Positions 12,950 through 24,084 of a stretch of DNA of 64,000 nt are shown one piece after another. Position 1 is the stretch's first letter, and each line of letters opens with the position of its first letter. The stretch comes from Ovis canadensis (taxonomy: Eukaryota; Chordata; Mammalia; Artiodactyla; Bovidae), in NCBI RefSeq assembly GCF_042477335.2, contig NC_091263.1, positions 73,706,501-73,770,500 of the forward strand, written 5' to 3'. A model generated the notes under the pieces. The model did not search any database and was not told the origin of the DNA. It saw nothing but the letters and a program-made list of their open reading frames with translations. The position numbers and the translations under genes are program-made.

Positions 12950-13270
12950 GGCTTTCCGCTCCTCAGGAATGATGTAACGGAAACGTGCACACACGTCCAT
13001 CAGCAGACAGACCCAGGACTGTTCACGCGGAGGTTTTTTTGGCCACTCCTCTCGCCATGCGGGGCCTCAGCCCCCTGGCCAGGGATGGAGCCCGGGCCGC
13101 CTGCAGCGGCAGTGTGGGGTCTTAACCACGGGAGCGCCAGGGGGCTCCCAGGACAGCACTGCTTCTAACAGCCACATACTACAAGCTACCCAGATGCTCA
13201 TCAGGAAGGCAATAAACACATCAGGGTGTATCGCGGGAAGAAGCACTAGCGGGCAATGAAAACGGAGTCG
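12950..13270 (+). mobile_element. L1 LINE fragment, interrupted by a CHR-type SINE
   Basis: Degraded sense-strand L1 sequence from the ORF2-3' UTR area is seen at 12960-13030 and 13155-13260 (cagatgctcatcaggaaggc, then caataaacacatcagggtgt). It is split by an antisense CHR-type SINE at about 13033-13152. Confidence 0.5.
13033..13152 (-). repeat. CHR-type SINE
   Basis: It begins ttttttggccactcctctcg, continues ccagggatggagcccgggcc and ends gggagcgccagggggctccc, the antisense order of a CHR element. Confidence 0.65.
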
Positions 13271-13918
13271 GGACTGCCCCCAGCAGAAAGCCCGCGGGCA
13301 ACACGGACTCAGACAGACAGACAGGAGGGCACCCGGTGTGGGACTGACACAGACCCGGCCGGAGCCGGACCACAGCGCCCAGACAGGAAGAGAGAGCCGG
13401 CAGGCGCGGGCAGCAACGCCCGCTAGCAGGCGCGGTCCACGGGAACGCTCCCAGCTTCTCTCATTTGCACACGCTTCATACGTCCCGCTGCAAATCCGGA
13501 GTTCAGTAAAATACAGAAATGACAGCTGTTAATACCTTACTGGCACACTGGCACCACAGCAAGCCAACCTCACCAGCCAACCGGACTCACAGGGCCTGCC
13601 CTTGCTGCCGTTCCACAGTCAGAGCGCACAGCTTGTCTCCTGACCCCAGCTCCCCTCCCACCTGTCAGAGGGGCCAACCAACACCACATTACTTTCTCAC
13701 ACCATCTCTTTAAAACTCAATCTCACTAAACGAAGGCATTAAAATATGCGTTCATGAAAATAAAATTACCAATTAATACTCTGGTCTTCCTCTGGATAGT
13801 GAATTACATTTCTCTTCTTTTTTACTTCTGTATTTTCCTAGCTTTCTTTTTTTTTCTTTTTAAAGAAGTGACTAGTTTAATAATCAGCAAAAGAGAAATG
13901 TCACTTTAAATAAAAAGT

Positions 13919-14128
13919 AGAGCTTCCCTGGTGGCTCAGACGGTACAAGAATCTGCCTGCAATGCAGGAGACCCGGGTTTGATCCCTGGGTCCTGAAGAT
14001 CCCCCGGAAAAGGGCATGGCAACCCACTCCAGTATTCTTGCCTGAAAATCCCATGGACAGAGGAGGCTGGCAGACTACAGTCCACAGGGTTGCCAAGAGT
14101 CAGACACGATTGAGCAGCAAGCACTTTT
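13919..14128 (+). repeat. Bov-tA SINE
   Basis: The sense copy starts agcttccctggtggctcaga, passes through cctgcaatgcaggagacccg and reaches gagtcagacacgattgagca. It is near full length. Confidence 0.9.
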
Positions 14129-16661
14129 CACTGGAGGAAGGATAACGTTTTTACAAGGAGTCGAAAGCTGAGGCTTCAGAGCGATCGTGAGTGACCCAGA
14201 AGCCAGGCTGAGGTGCCAGGCCGCAGTGTGCTCCGAGGGAGCCCAGCCGGCAATCAAGCGGCCGGGCCTCCTGAGCCCACAGGACAGCTGCGAAGGAGCA
14301 CCGGCTGGAAGCCTGTGGAACCGTAAACACTCCCCAGACACTAAGGAAATAACACTGCAAGACGAGTATCGTGTATCAAAGTTTCTACAAAAATGCTCCT
14401 CAGCCCCAAGCACCCACAGCAAGGCACAGGTCAGGGGATTTCAGCAAGTCTCCTAACCTGCAGGCTGCCCGGGCAACCCTGAGTGATTTCCGGGGCCCCC
14501 GGCCAGGTAAGTGCCCAGAGAACCGTCAGCAGCCTGACTAAAAACCGCATGTAAAGGGCACCAACTTTCCCGAAGTTCTGTGCTGTTATGATCAGGCTTC
14601 TAAAAGGTTAATTCATAGTAGCTTTGCTGTGTACTCGCAAACAACTCAAGTGGAAATCGATTTTAAAAAATTAAAATTGCAGACAAGAATGGGAAACCAA
14701 TGGTGTCCGCAGGGTAATGTTCCAAAGACTCCCTAGCAGAGCTGGGTCCGGCCAGGAAGGCCAGTAGCAAGCAGAAAGCCGCTCACACCTGACAGGGTGG
14801 GGAGACCACGGAAGGCGGCTCGCGGCATCCGGCAGCAGGTCCACTCGAAAGCCTCGCCAGGCCCCCAGCCCCTCACAGGCCTCCTCGGAGCTGCTCTGCT
14901 GGACAGCGAGCAGTCCAGCGCAGCCAGGAAACGGACGAGGGACTCAGACTGCTCTCCTCGGCAGCGATGACATCACCAAAACAGAGCAGCCGGGCGAGGC
15001 CTGCGATCCCTGCATCGATGCTGCGTCTCCAGGCAGGGCTCGGCCAGGACTGCGCGTCCCCCCTGGAACCACTGCCGAGCTCGCTTCCTCCCCCCAGAGG
15101 CATTCTGCAAGTAGCTATTCTTAAATGTGTTTTTGAAATCACAGCCTGGAGTACTGAGATTGAAACTAGTGGGAGGCGGCGCTGAAGAGCCTGCTCTGAT
15201 TTCCCCACTGCACGGCTCTCACCTTTGACTCACAAGCCACACTGACCACAGCCACCATTAAGAAGCTTTAAAACATGAATGCGAACTATTTTTGTATATG
15301 CCGTACACGGGAAGGAAAAAAACAGAAAACAGAGGGAAGAGACGAGAGCCAATAGCTGAAGACATCAGCACACTGCAGCAAACTGCAGACAGCAGCCCCA
15401 AGTCGCGAGGCGGCATCCCCGGGCGTGCCTCATCACACGCAGGAGCGGAGCGGACGCCGGCACGCAACGGCGACCCTACAGGGGAGACGCGCGGCAACAG
15501 AATGCCAGGAGCTGCCAAGTGGGGTGGGGAGCAGGGAGCTGACTTCCAGACGCCATCAGCGCCGGGGGAACCCCCACCTGGGCCTGGCTCAGGACTCCTC
15601 CTGACTGCCCCAGGAACACGCTGCCTGTACAGCTCGCAGTCCAGCGACTGGTCCAGTTCTCCTCAGTCCCATGTGAACTACTGGGTGGAGAACGAGACGA
15701 CTCCAGACAGGAGTCACGACAAATATTTAGGTCCCATTTGGGAGAACAGTTCGTGAAAGGATAGTCCCGCGCGTGGGATCCGGGTTCGCCACAGCCTCGC
15801 ACAGAAACACCGACGCCGAGTCAAAGGGCAAGTGTATACCCCGTGCAGGTCCCTTTGGGAACTTATTGACAGCTGATCAAATACCCAAGCCCCCTTTTGT
15901 TTTTTCTTTCTTTGGTGGTAGGGTAAGGAATTGGATCCAAAGCCACACTTTACTATAAAGCAATGGTCTTTGATTATGGGGTTTGTTGGGGGTTGGTGGT
16001 GGTGGTGGCTTAGACTTGTTTGGCATCAAAAAATATTTTTGCCTCAGGAGATTGCTTACAACTACCTGGAAAAATGTACCGATAAAGCTATTTTTAGAGT
16101 GTCCACTACATCCCACTCCCCCTTCTGGGTGTTCACTCATTTAACCCTACAGCAAACGCAAACGCCCCTGTGAACCAAGCGGAGACAGAGGGCTGGTGGA
16201 GACGGGGTGGCGGGAGTCAGCTGGGGCAACCCTGGCGCGTTTAACCTGTGCTGGCAGCGGGAGCGGCTGCCTCGGCCCCACAAGAGCATCTCTGCTCAGC
16301 GCCCCCAGCAGCTAAGGCCTGTCCTGGAAGGTTCTCGCGACACAAGCTCCACGTGGAGTGAACGACAAATGCCCCAGGGCAAAGAAGAGCAAGTTTAGAG
16401 CCCAACGTTACTCTCCAAACACATGACCAGCTAGAAGCTTAGACAACAGCTTCTACACATCCTCTTCAAAACCAAACCAAACCAGGTGCTGCTGTGGAAA
16501 GTAACAAAGCTTTCAAGTCAGGGCAGGACCCCATGCTGCCCAGATTGCCACAGATGCCCTTGCTGAGATGAAAAATAACTCTCCCTTATGAAAAATTTCA
16601 ACGTCCACAGTACCACCATGCCGTGCCACGAGAGAATTCCCGGCCATGATCACTCACCAGT

Positions 16662-16768
16662 TTTAAAGTCCTTGAGGACAGCAACCAGACCTCTCTCCCT
16701 GAGTCAATACTCAGCCACGCCTGACACTCGGTAGATACTGAGAACATCTGATGAGTGGATGAAAAGCC
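16662..16768 (+). repeat. L2/MIR-type 3' tail, ancient
   Basis: The segment starting ccttgaggacagcaaccaga and containing gacactcggtagatactgag resembles the shared 3' tail of L2 and MIR elements. It is strongly diverged. Confidence 0.4.
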
Positions 16769-17483
16769 ACTCGTCACCACCACTCTGCTCCAAACACAAA
16801 CAATAGTTATGGCTACCACGCAGATCGCTCATTTCAATATATCAGACCGGGTAAAAAAAAGAGAAGAAATCAGACAACAAGGTAGGAGGCACCAACTTCT
16901 AGCCTGGACAGGACCTTCAGGGGAAGTACTCAGGACTCACTTTCCAGCTCTTAAGACTCAAAACTGAACAAACTCTCCTAAGTCTGAAGAGAGAAGTGCA
17001 CTAACAGGAGACTTTATTAATCCATGGATGAGAAGTCATGCGGGGAATCAGCTGCTTCAGTCACAAGGAAGAGACAAGAGCCTGTTCTTTTGGAATCTAA
17101 AGAGAAGATACAGTATTTCCAACAGTAAAGAACCAACGGGCCCGACACCCATGCACTAAGGCTTCAGGAAAGGTCCACACACAAGATTGCCAGCCCAACT
17201 CACCTGACTAGAGACCAAGGTGACAAAAATTTTCAAACCTCAACTAACAACTCTACTGTAATTTTAGAGGTCCCAACTGACTGGCGCGACACTACAAAAA
17301 AAAAAAAAGGGCATTATAACTCACAACTGAAAACGGAATATGTTGTGGTTTTAAGGGAGAACTAATGCTACCAGAGAAGGTTTCCAGCGTCACATCCCCA
17401 GAAAGAAAAGACGCCGAGAGAGGCAGATACGGGGGGCAAGAGACAGATGACAAGCTTCAGGGACCCGCTCTCCGGTCCGCGAC

Positions 17484-17640
17484 CTTGGGCCAGTGCCTTA
17501 ACCTCTCCCATCTTCGACTTCGCTATCTACCAGTGGATACGGCAATGTACTTGAGAAGGCTGTGCTAAGCATCAAATACAACAATCCGTGCAGAGATCTT
17601 GCCACGCCGCCCGACAGACAGTAAGCACCCCAGTGTCCGC
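17484..17640 (+). repeat. MIR SINE
   Basis: The order of blocks matches a MIR: ttgggccagtgccttaacct, cttcgctatctaccagtgga, then ccgacagacagtaagca. It lies directly at the intronic edge of the RAB7A CpG island. Confidence 0.6.
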
Positions 17641-17862
17641 CGTCTTTATTCTCAATCGCCCAGTTTCGCGAACCATTTCTCGCCGGGAAGCTCGGGCTCA
17701 ACGTACAGGCGGGCCCCGCCGCGGTCCAGACCTAACACGGCGCAGCACCCGGCAGCGGTTCGCCCCAGCAACTTTGCAAACTTCTTCCAGGCTTCCCCGC
17801 GACGCGTGTAAGAGAAAAAGCTCCGCGTCCCGGGAGCTCGCGGTCCGCGGGGGAGCTGGGGG

Positions 17863-17870
17863 CACGTGAC
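17863..17870 (-). promoter_or_regulatory. CLEAR-like E-box (GTCACGTG) in the first part of RAB7A intron 1
   Basis: CACGTGAC on the + strand reads GTCACGTG on the RAB7A strand. This is the core of the CLEAR element bound by TFEB/TFE3, which control lysosomal genes. It lies about 370 bases downstream of the exon 1 donor. Occupancy is inferred, and USF or MYC family factors bind the same core. Confidence 0.45.
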
Positions 17871-18238
17871 CTGCTCTCCGCCGGCTCCCGGCGTCGGGGA
17901 TTCTCGGCCGGCCTGGCGCTAGGCGCACGGGACTGGGGGCACGCGGCTCGGCCTGGCATCCGGGCGGCGTGGGCGGCGCCCCCGCGGCCGGCCGGCTGGC
18001 CACCGCCCGGGCGCGCAGACCGGGCCGCTCCGGCCGGCCGGCCCGCGAGGAGGGCGTGCGCGGCGCCGACCCGAGTGGCGGCCGGCCGCGGTCACACCCG
18101 GCCACCCCTCGGCTGGCCTGCCGCCGGGCCCGAGGGCGCGGGGGCCCCCGCGGGGCCGGGCCGGGCCCGCCCGAGACGAGGACGGCTCGCGCCGGCGACC
18201 GAGGCCAGGGAGGGGGATGGGGCCGGGCCGCCGCTTAC

Positions 18239-18462
18239 CGCGGCCGCTCCGCTGGGCTCCGGGCCGGGCGCGTCGCGAGGGCTCCGCCGAGGAGGAGACG
18301 GGGGGGGTGACCGGCGCGCGGGGAGGTCCAAGCTGCGGCTCCTGCGGGCTCCCGGGCCTGTCCGAGCCTCCAACGCCGCCGCCGCCGCCGCCTCGGGCTT
18401 TATGGCCAAGACTCCGGCTCCGCTCCCACTTCCGCCACCGCCGCCGCCCCGAACGGAAGTAC
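18239..18462 (-). other. RAB7A: RAB7A non-coding first exon (5' UTR)
   Basis: RAB7A is the Rab GTPase of late endosomes and lysosomes, directing endosome maturation, lysosome fusion and transport. This exon carries only 5' UTR; the start codon lies in exon 2, beyond the window. Evidence on the minus strand: a splice donor, GCGGCCGCG followed by GTAAGCGG, with exon end at 18239; a GTCTTGGCCATAAAGCC block near 18400; a GGC-rich repeat tract; and TCCTCCTCGGCGG followed by CCCTCGCGACGCGCCCGG close to the donor. These blocks match my recollection of the human RAB7A 5' UTR. The opposite orientation to RPN1 and the spacing also fit the human locus. The start is approximate, set near ACTTCCGTTCGGGGC at 18462; the TSS needs transcript data. 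Short GCC/CGG runs (six units near 18373-18392) lie in the UTR. Confidence 0.82.
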
Positions 18463-18551
18463 CTGTCACGAGACGCTCGACGTCAGGGCTGTGGGGGCGG
18501 AGCCCCACCTCAGCCGTGCGTCACGTTCCGCCGTCTCCGGCCCCGGCCCGA

Positions 18552-18559
18552 GTCACGTG
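18552..18559. promoter_or_regulatory. CLEAR-like E-box (GTCACGTG) upstream of RAB7A exon 1
   Basis: GTCACGTGG lies about 90 bases upstream of the estimated RAB7A start. It matches eight of the ten positions of the palindromic CLEAR consensus. Promoter-proximal placement is typical of functional TFEB sites, but binding is not shown by sequence alone. Confidence 0.5.
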
Positions 18560-18884
18560 GTACAAACATGTCTGCCCCCAGTAGCTGCGGCCATCTTGGA
18601 GGCCCCGCCGGGACCAGGGCGGCGCCATGCTGGACCCACCCACCGAAGCCCCAGCCCCTAAGCAGCTCCTCATCAAAAAGAGCGAAGAAATGGAACCCCG
18701 AGAGCTCCGCGGAGGGTGGGGCACCCCACCCAGCTCTAGCTCCACGTGCACACCGTAGGAGCTGCTCAGAGCTTCGGCTCCGTCTTCAGCAACATGCTCC
18801 TCTCATAGCCTTTTCCTGCGTTGGTTTCTGCAAACTTCATTCTTTTGGTTGCTGGATACAATAACTATGGAATCATTCTTGATT

Positions 18885-19090
18885 ACTGTAGTGGGCTGAA
18901 TAGTGACGCCCCAAAAGGTATGTCCACATCGTGGAACCTGTGGGTGCGATCTGATTTGGAAAAAAGTGTATTTGAAGGTGTAATTAAGGATCTGGAGATG
19001 AGACCCTCCTGGATTACCTTCTTTTAAGAGATAAACCAAGAGGAAAAGGCCACGTGGAGATGGAGTGGCCACAGTCCAAAGGATGCCAGC
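18885..19090 (+). repeat. MaLR (MLT1-like) LTR fragment
   Basis: The order gtgggctgaatagtgacgcc, aaggtatgtccacatcgtgg, aaggtgtaattaaggatctg resembles the 5' half of mammalian MaLR LTRs. The exact subfamily cannot be named by eye. Confidence 0.5.
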
Positions 19091-19189
19091 AGCAAGGGGT
19101 GGGGGCTCGTGCTGAGTATGACTTTTGTATTTCAGAGAATCTATTTCAGTTGCTCTAAGCCACCAGCAGTTCCAGGACACTAAAGCTCT

Positions 19190-19440
19190 CTCTCAGACCC
19201 CTCATCCACAGCCTTTGAAAGATACCCGGAATGGGACCCCTTACACTCTCTGCCACCACCACCTGCTCTGAACCACCATCCTTTCTCACCTGGATTACGG
19301 CAGTAACTTGGCTTCCTGCTCCCACCCCATTCCCTATCTAGCATCAACACAGCAGTCAGAATAACCTGTCATTCTCCTGCTCAAACTATTCCCATAAGTC
19401 AGAATAGAAGCTAAAGGCTTTACAACCAGAAGGTCCTATC
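19190..19440 (+). repeat. Ancient LINE-like repeat (possibly L2)
   Basis: Phrases such as ctcacctggattacggcagt and attctcctgctcaaactatt recall a widespread mammalian repeat that I associate with L2. The class is uncertain. Confidence 0.35.
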
Positions 19441-19645
19441 CTGGGCCTTCTCCGGGGGCCCAGTGGTTGGGACTCCCCACTCTCGATGCAGGGGCCTAGG
19501 TTCGCTCCTTGGTGACAAAACTAAGAATCCCACATGCCAGAGCTAAGGCTTTGTGGGCAACCAAAGATTCTGCAATAACGATCAAAGATCCTGCATGCTG
19601 TAATTTGGGCCTGGCACAGCCAAATAAGTAATTTTTTTTTTTTTA
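19441..19645 (+). repeat. CHR-type SINE with A-rich tail
   Basis: The sense order is ggcccagtggttgggactcc, tgcaggggcctaggttcgct, aagaatcccacatgccagag, ending in an A/T-rich tail near 19630. Confidence 0.75.
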
Positions 19646-19739
19646 AGTGTGACGAGGAGAAACACAGCAATGGCAGTGGGTAGGGAGTGGCCCCAGCCTC
19701 CCTGTCTCCCAAAATCAGGCCGCTTCCTTGTCTACCTGG

Positions 19740-19822
19740 TTTGATGCTGAGATTCCAATGCCTGGAACAGTGCCTGAGTCGTGACAGGTACTCAGTGAGT
19801 ATTCACTGAGCGACTGATAACT
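19740..19822 (+). repeat. MIR/L2 3' tail
   Basis: The segment cctggaacagtgcctgagtc followed by caggtactcagtgagtattc matches the common MIR/L2 tail. Confidence 0.55.
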
Positions 19823-21498
19823 CCATTCCTCTGCCGTCTCCCTAATTCTCTCCTTTCACACTAGGAGCTCCCACCACTCCCTTGAGACTAGTCTAGCAAG
19901 ATTATATTAGTAAACACACAGTCATGGTGCTGTATTTCAGAAGGTAACCCTACCTGCTTTAACAATAGGCCTCCAAGGAGTCAGATTTCAAACAAGACAT
20001 AAGTAGGTGGCTCTCCTGCACACGCAGATGTGAGCGACCCCGTAGCCACACTGTTCACAAGGGGCTTGTCACTGTGTAGAGAGCTGGGAGCGGGGGAGGA
20101 GCTCCACGGAGATGGCACAGCTGCTTCTTGAACGCCTCGGCGCAGGAGTGACACACACCACCTCTGCTCACATTCCTCTGGCGAGAGTTAGTTGTGCTGC
20201 ACACCTGGATACAAGGGGACCTGCAAAACGGGGCGACAGGCGAGGCGCCGGCTGTGCGCTCCGGAGGAGGGAGGCGCTCCTGGCCACGAGCTGTCTGCCC
20301 TGCCGCAGACACAGCGTGGAGAACGCTGGACGCCAAGGACTGCGGGTGGTGCAGGAGAAACTCATGAGGTTGCCCAGGAGATGGAGTAGCCAAGGAGGGC
20401 TTCCCAGAGGAGGTGGTACCGAGGTGACTCAGGAGGGATGAATAAGAACCTGCTGGACCAAGAGGAAGGTGACTACCCTGGAGGGACGGCTGTGTGCAAA
20501 GGCTCAGAGAAAAGAGAGCATGTCATTACTCGTTCCAGAAATTGCTGACCGGTTGGTGTTCCTGGAGAACAGAGTTGGAGGGAAGGAAGCAGGAGCCGAG
20601 AGGAAACTCATGCACAAAGGCCGGCTGGTGGTGTGTCCCGAGTGCCTTTGATCCCGAGGTTGATGGAGCCTTTTCCTGTTTTCCTGCTATTGACAGTCCA
20701 GATCCACAATTGAGGGTGAAGAGCGTGGAGGAGCTGACATTTAGGAGGACTGGGACACCGGCTAAGACAGGTGAGACCCGGCCCTGTGTCGGCACAGGCA
20801 GAAGCAGCAGGACTGGCCCCGCCACCCGGCTCACCTCCTCCCCCACCGCACCGCAGAGAGGGGGGAGAGAGAGTTCACGGGGCCACAGGGCCGCTGGGCA
20901 TCCCACGGCAGAGGGAGTTGGCTGAGGGGCGAGCGGAGGGTTCGCCTGGGGCTGGCTCACACAACGGTGACCGGTGCTGACACGCGCGCCTCTCTCCACT
21001 CGGCCTTTCCACAGGGCTGCTCACATCCGCACAGCGTGGCAGCTGGCTTCCGCCTGAGCAAACCACCCAAAAGGCCAAGGTGATGCTGCAGTCATCTCCT
21101 CCACAGAGCTCGGGCTCACGCAGGGTAGCTCGGACTCACTGCGCGAGGACCACGGAAGGCCGCGCACCCCTGGCGGGAGAATCGTGGGCTGTCATGGAGG
21201 CTGCGGACCGCGGCTCTCTTGCTGGCTCTGCAGCTGGGAGGGCTGGCCGGGGACGGGCACCCGAGGACGAGGAGCTGGAGGGGCCGAAGAGCTCTGGCCT
21301 GGCCAGCCCTACCCTCCCGTGGACCCAAGCGAGGGGAAGACCCACGGGGCTCTGTGGGTAGCTCGCCCGTGGCCCGTGTGCAGCGCAGGCCCCGCAGGTG
21401 TTGGGGCTCCCAGGGCACGACGCCCTTCCCCCACGGCCCTCAGCTGTCACCTTTGCCAGAAGTCAGATGACTGGAGATTCATGGGTCTGTTTCTAGAC
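19823..21498. other. Intergenic sequence with no identified element
   Basis: This stretch is GC-rich in places (20200-21450) with open frames on both strands, none carrying a domain I recognise. No splice-consistent exon or repeat was identified. Confidence 0.5.
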
Positions 21499-21499
21499 C

Positions 21500-21850
21500 G
21501 TCCTGTTCCACGGATTTGTCTGCCCAACTTTATGCCAACACCACACTGGATTAATTACCGTACTTACATGGGAGGTCCTGAGATCTGGCGGGTAGGTTCT
21601 CCAACCTTCTCCTCCTCCCGTTCTGGAAGGCCTTTGCGATCGTTGGCCCTTTGCATTTCTATATGAATTTTAGACTCAGCTTGTCAATTTCCACATAAAA
21701 ATTCTGCTATAGGCTGGAATCATGGCATTTATGATCCACTTGGGGAGAATTTTATTGAGTTGTACACTTCTGTATTATTTGAATGCTTTTTCATATATGG
21801 GTTACACTTCCAAATATTTGACGCCATTAGGAAATCTGCTGCCCATGGCA
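21500..21850 (-). mobile_element. L1 LINE fragment (ORF2 region, antisense)
   Basis: The + strand reads as the complement of L1 ORF2: ccctttgcatttctatatga, agcttgtcaatttccacata, cacttggggagaattttatt. It is old and 5'-truncated, and ends against a Bov-tA. Confidence 0.7.
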
Positions 21851-21852
21851 CA

Positions 21853-22013
21853 TGTGTGTTAAGTTGCTCAGACGTGTCCAATGCTTTGCAACCCTATGGA
21901 TCATACTCCGCCAGACTTCTCTGCCCATGGGATTCTCCAGGCAAGAGTACTGGAGTGGGTCGCCATGCCCTCCTCCAGGGGATCTTCCTAACCCAGGGAT
22001 CGAACTCATGGCG
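21853..22013 (-). repeat. Bov-tA SINE
   Basis: The antisense copy contains gttgctcagacgtgtccaat, gggattctccaggcaagagt and aacccagggatcgaactcat, and lacks the extreme tRNA-like end. Confidence 0.82.
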
Positions 22014-22354
22014 TATTTTGTATTTATGTTACAAGACACTGAGATTCTTCAATCGATTAACATTAAACTTGTTTCAAAACTTCACTTTTTTCCCGAGGGA
22101 TCTGTGTTCCCTCAAATTCTATCATTTGCATGATTTTTTTGATATATCCCATGCCATCAATACTGCTAGTTATGGAAAGGGAGTTGATTTTTAAAAATTT
22201 AAACTTTTTGTAAATAAACCTTTGTATCAGCATCATAAGGGGATGAGTCTCCCTTGCCAAACGGAGAAGATAACTGGCAAGGCGAGCATCACAAAAATAA
22301 GATTGTTGACTTATAAGTGGCTGTGGTCTGCTGAAAGTCTTGAGCAGGAAGCCT

Positions 22355-22470
22355 GCTGCTAACTCACTGCAGTCACGTCCGACTGTGCGACCCCATAGAT
22401 GGCAGCCCACCAGGCTTCCCTGTCCCTGGGATTCTCCAGGCCAGAACACTGCAGTGGGTTGCCATTTAAG
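22355..22470 (-). repeat. Bov-tA/Bov-A SINE, partial
   Basis: The antisense fragment contains actgcagtcacgtccgactg, cccaccaggcttccctgtcc and cactgcagtgggttgccatt. Confidence 0.8.
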
Positions 22471-22474
22471 GATG

Positions 22475-23985
22475 CCTACACTTTCTCTATCCAAAATGCG
22501 TATTTGCTAGTTCTAGAGAAATGCGACCAGCGCATTGCCAGCATCCCGAGAATTACCCCCTGAGGTGATCAGGAAGACTGGGAAACTACTGGAAAAGGAG
22601 TGATTCGGTCGCTTTTGGTTTTCTGGAGCTGACTGTAGACCCACATGCAGGTGTGAGAAGCAGTCCAGAGAGGCGGCCTACACACTACTCGGCATGTCTG
22701 TGTATCCACCATCACCCAGATGCGTTTTAACGCCACTCTAACTCAGGAATCCGAGCCGATGGTGCCAGCCCCCACCCCTGCAGGCCACCTGCCTGCTGTG
22801 TCTCAGCTGTGGTGTGGCCCACTCCTGCACTGCCCCCCGGAGACCTCACCCACACGTGACCCGCGGTGCCTCCCTGCACTGCCCCCTCCCCACCCCGGGT
22901 CACAGCAACCTCCACGAGGCAGGGAAGCAGGATCTTACCCGTCCTTGAAAGGAGAGGACTCTGAGTGCTAATGAACAGCGCCGACTATTAATGCCCATCA
23001 TCTCACGGTTAGACGTTCCTCCCCCTCTGAATGCACTGGTGAGCACCCTAAAAGGCCAGGTCTCTAATCTATTCTTGGAAGAAACAAGGCAAATAGAACA
23101 CAGACAGTTATGGAAAACTTTCAAAATGACCCGACGCAGGCATTCCCCACTTTTTAAACGGTCGCTTTATGCCACTCCAATTTTAAGAAAGCCCTACGTT
23201 AGTACCTGTTTTTACTAACCGAAAGAAATCCAAAGAGGATTTTCACTTTTATAAGAAAAAGGCAGAAAGTGGAAATAGCATTTCCCGTGAGTTCTGCTGC
23301 AAACTGTTAGAGGCAGCGCAAGCTCTGAGCAGCAGGAGCGGCAAGCCGCACACCCCCCGCAGGTCCTTCCCAGGAAGCGCACTCAGCATCTCCGAGACGG
23401 CCGCCAGAGCTGTGAGCTGTGTCTGCGAGCGTCTGATCCTGACTTGTCTGTGCGTCAGAGAGCAAGACGTCTCCTAAGGTGACTGCTTTTCCCGTTTACG
23501 CAGCTTGGCTCATGAAAGATCTCTTAGGAACACTTTACTCTCAACCAGTGGGGGAAGCTGTATCAATACTGCATTTTCCTCTTCTGTGTTCTCAAGTGTG
23601 AGGCAGTTATCTGGACCGTCTCTGTCTGTCCTCGCGTGAAGCCAGGCACCAGGACCCATCTGTCCCCTCCTAGTCCTCTCCTGGGCTTTGGTCCATTCCA
23701 AACCCCAACCTTCGCGCTCCCTGTGGCATCCCCATTCCCCTGCCGCTTGGGGCTGGGATCCACCCTGTCTCCCTCCAGTGTCTGCCAGAGGGACCTTTCT
23801 TCACTTTCCGTGTTATGGCCAATGCAACTCGATAATTAGACATCGCATTTAACACTGCATTTGCTATTTAAGATAGAGATTCCCAAAGAACTAAATGTCT
23901 TGACTTTTCCTGTCCAGGCCTCATTCAAACGCAGATGGAATTTTTATGCGGTGATAACAGAATACAGACCCGCACCGAGCAGCTT
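22475..23985. other. Intergenic sequence with no identified element
   Basis: No exon, RNA gene or clear repeat was identified. Short open frames occur on both strands without recognisable domains. Confidence 0.5.
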
Positions 23986-23989
23986 GTGA

Positions 23990-24083
23990 GCTTTTAGTTC
24001 CCCAGCCAGGGGTGGAACCCTAGCCCTAGCCAGTGAGCGCGGAGTCCTGACCACTGGCCACGAGGAGTTCCGTGCACGCCACT
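23990..24083 (-). repeat. CHR-type SINE, partial
   Basis: The sequence agttccccagccaggggtgg, then gcggagtcctgaccactggc, is the antisense tRNA-derived part of a CHR element. Confidence 0.6.
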
Positions 24084-24084
24084 T

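Larger units (their letters stand above)
1..18238 (-). other. RAB7A: RAB7A intron 1, 5' part (reaches the window edge)
   Basis: This is inferred to be intron because it lies downstream, on the minus strand, of the recognised RAB7A non-coding exon 1, and no minus-strand frame here carries Rab GTPase motifs (P-loop, WDTAGQE, NKxD). The intron is known to be long in other mammals. It begins at the donor at 18238. It holds scattered SINE, BovB and L1 pieces, listed separately, and several GC-rich patches. Stretches in which I see nothing identifiable are 1-2760, 3130-3820, 4240-6590, 6700-7200, 7520-9035, 10350-11115, 11390-12520, 13270-13915, 14130-16660 and 16770-17480. Confidence 0.8.
17680..18625. 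promoter_or_regulatory. RAB7A: CpG island and promoter of RAB7A
   Basis: CpG density is very high across nearly 1 kb, covering RAB7A exon 1, the start of intron 1 and the upstream promoter. No TATA box is apparent, as usual for a housekeeping gene. Visible elements include a GGCCATCTTGG YY1-type motif at about 18588, GC boxes near 18490, CRE-like half-sites around 18480 and 18520, and two GTCACGTG elements listed separately. Confidence 0.85.

Noticed and set aside
18075-18864. Open frames of 169-215 codons in the RAB7A promoter region
   Set aside because: They cross the non-coding exon and promoter and have low-complexity composition; shadows of GC-rich DNA.
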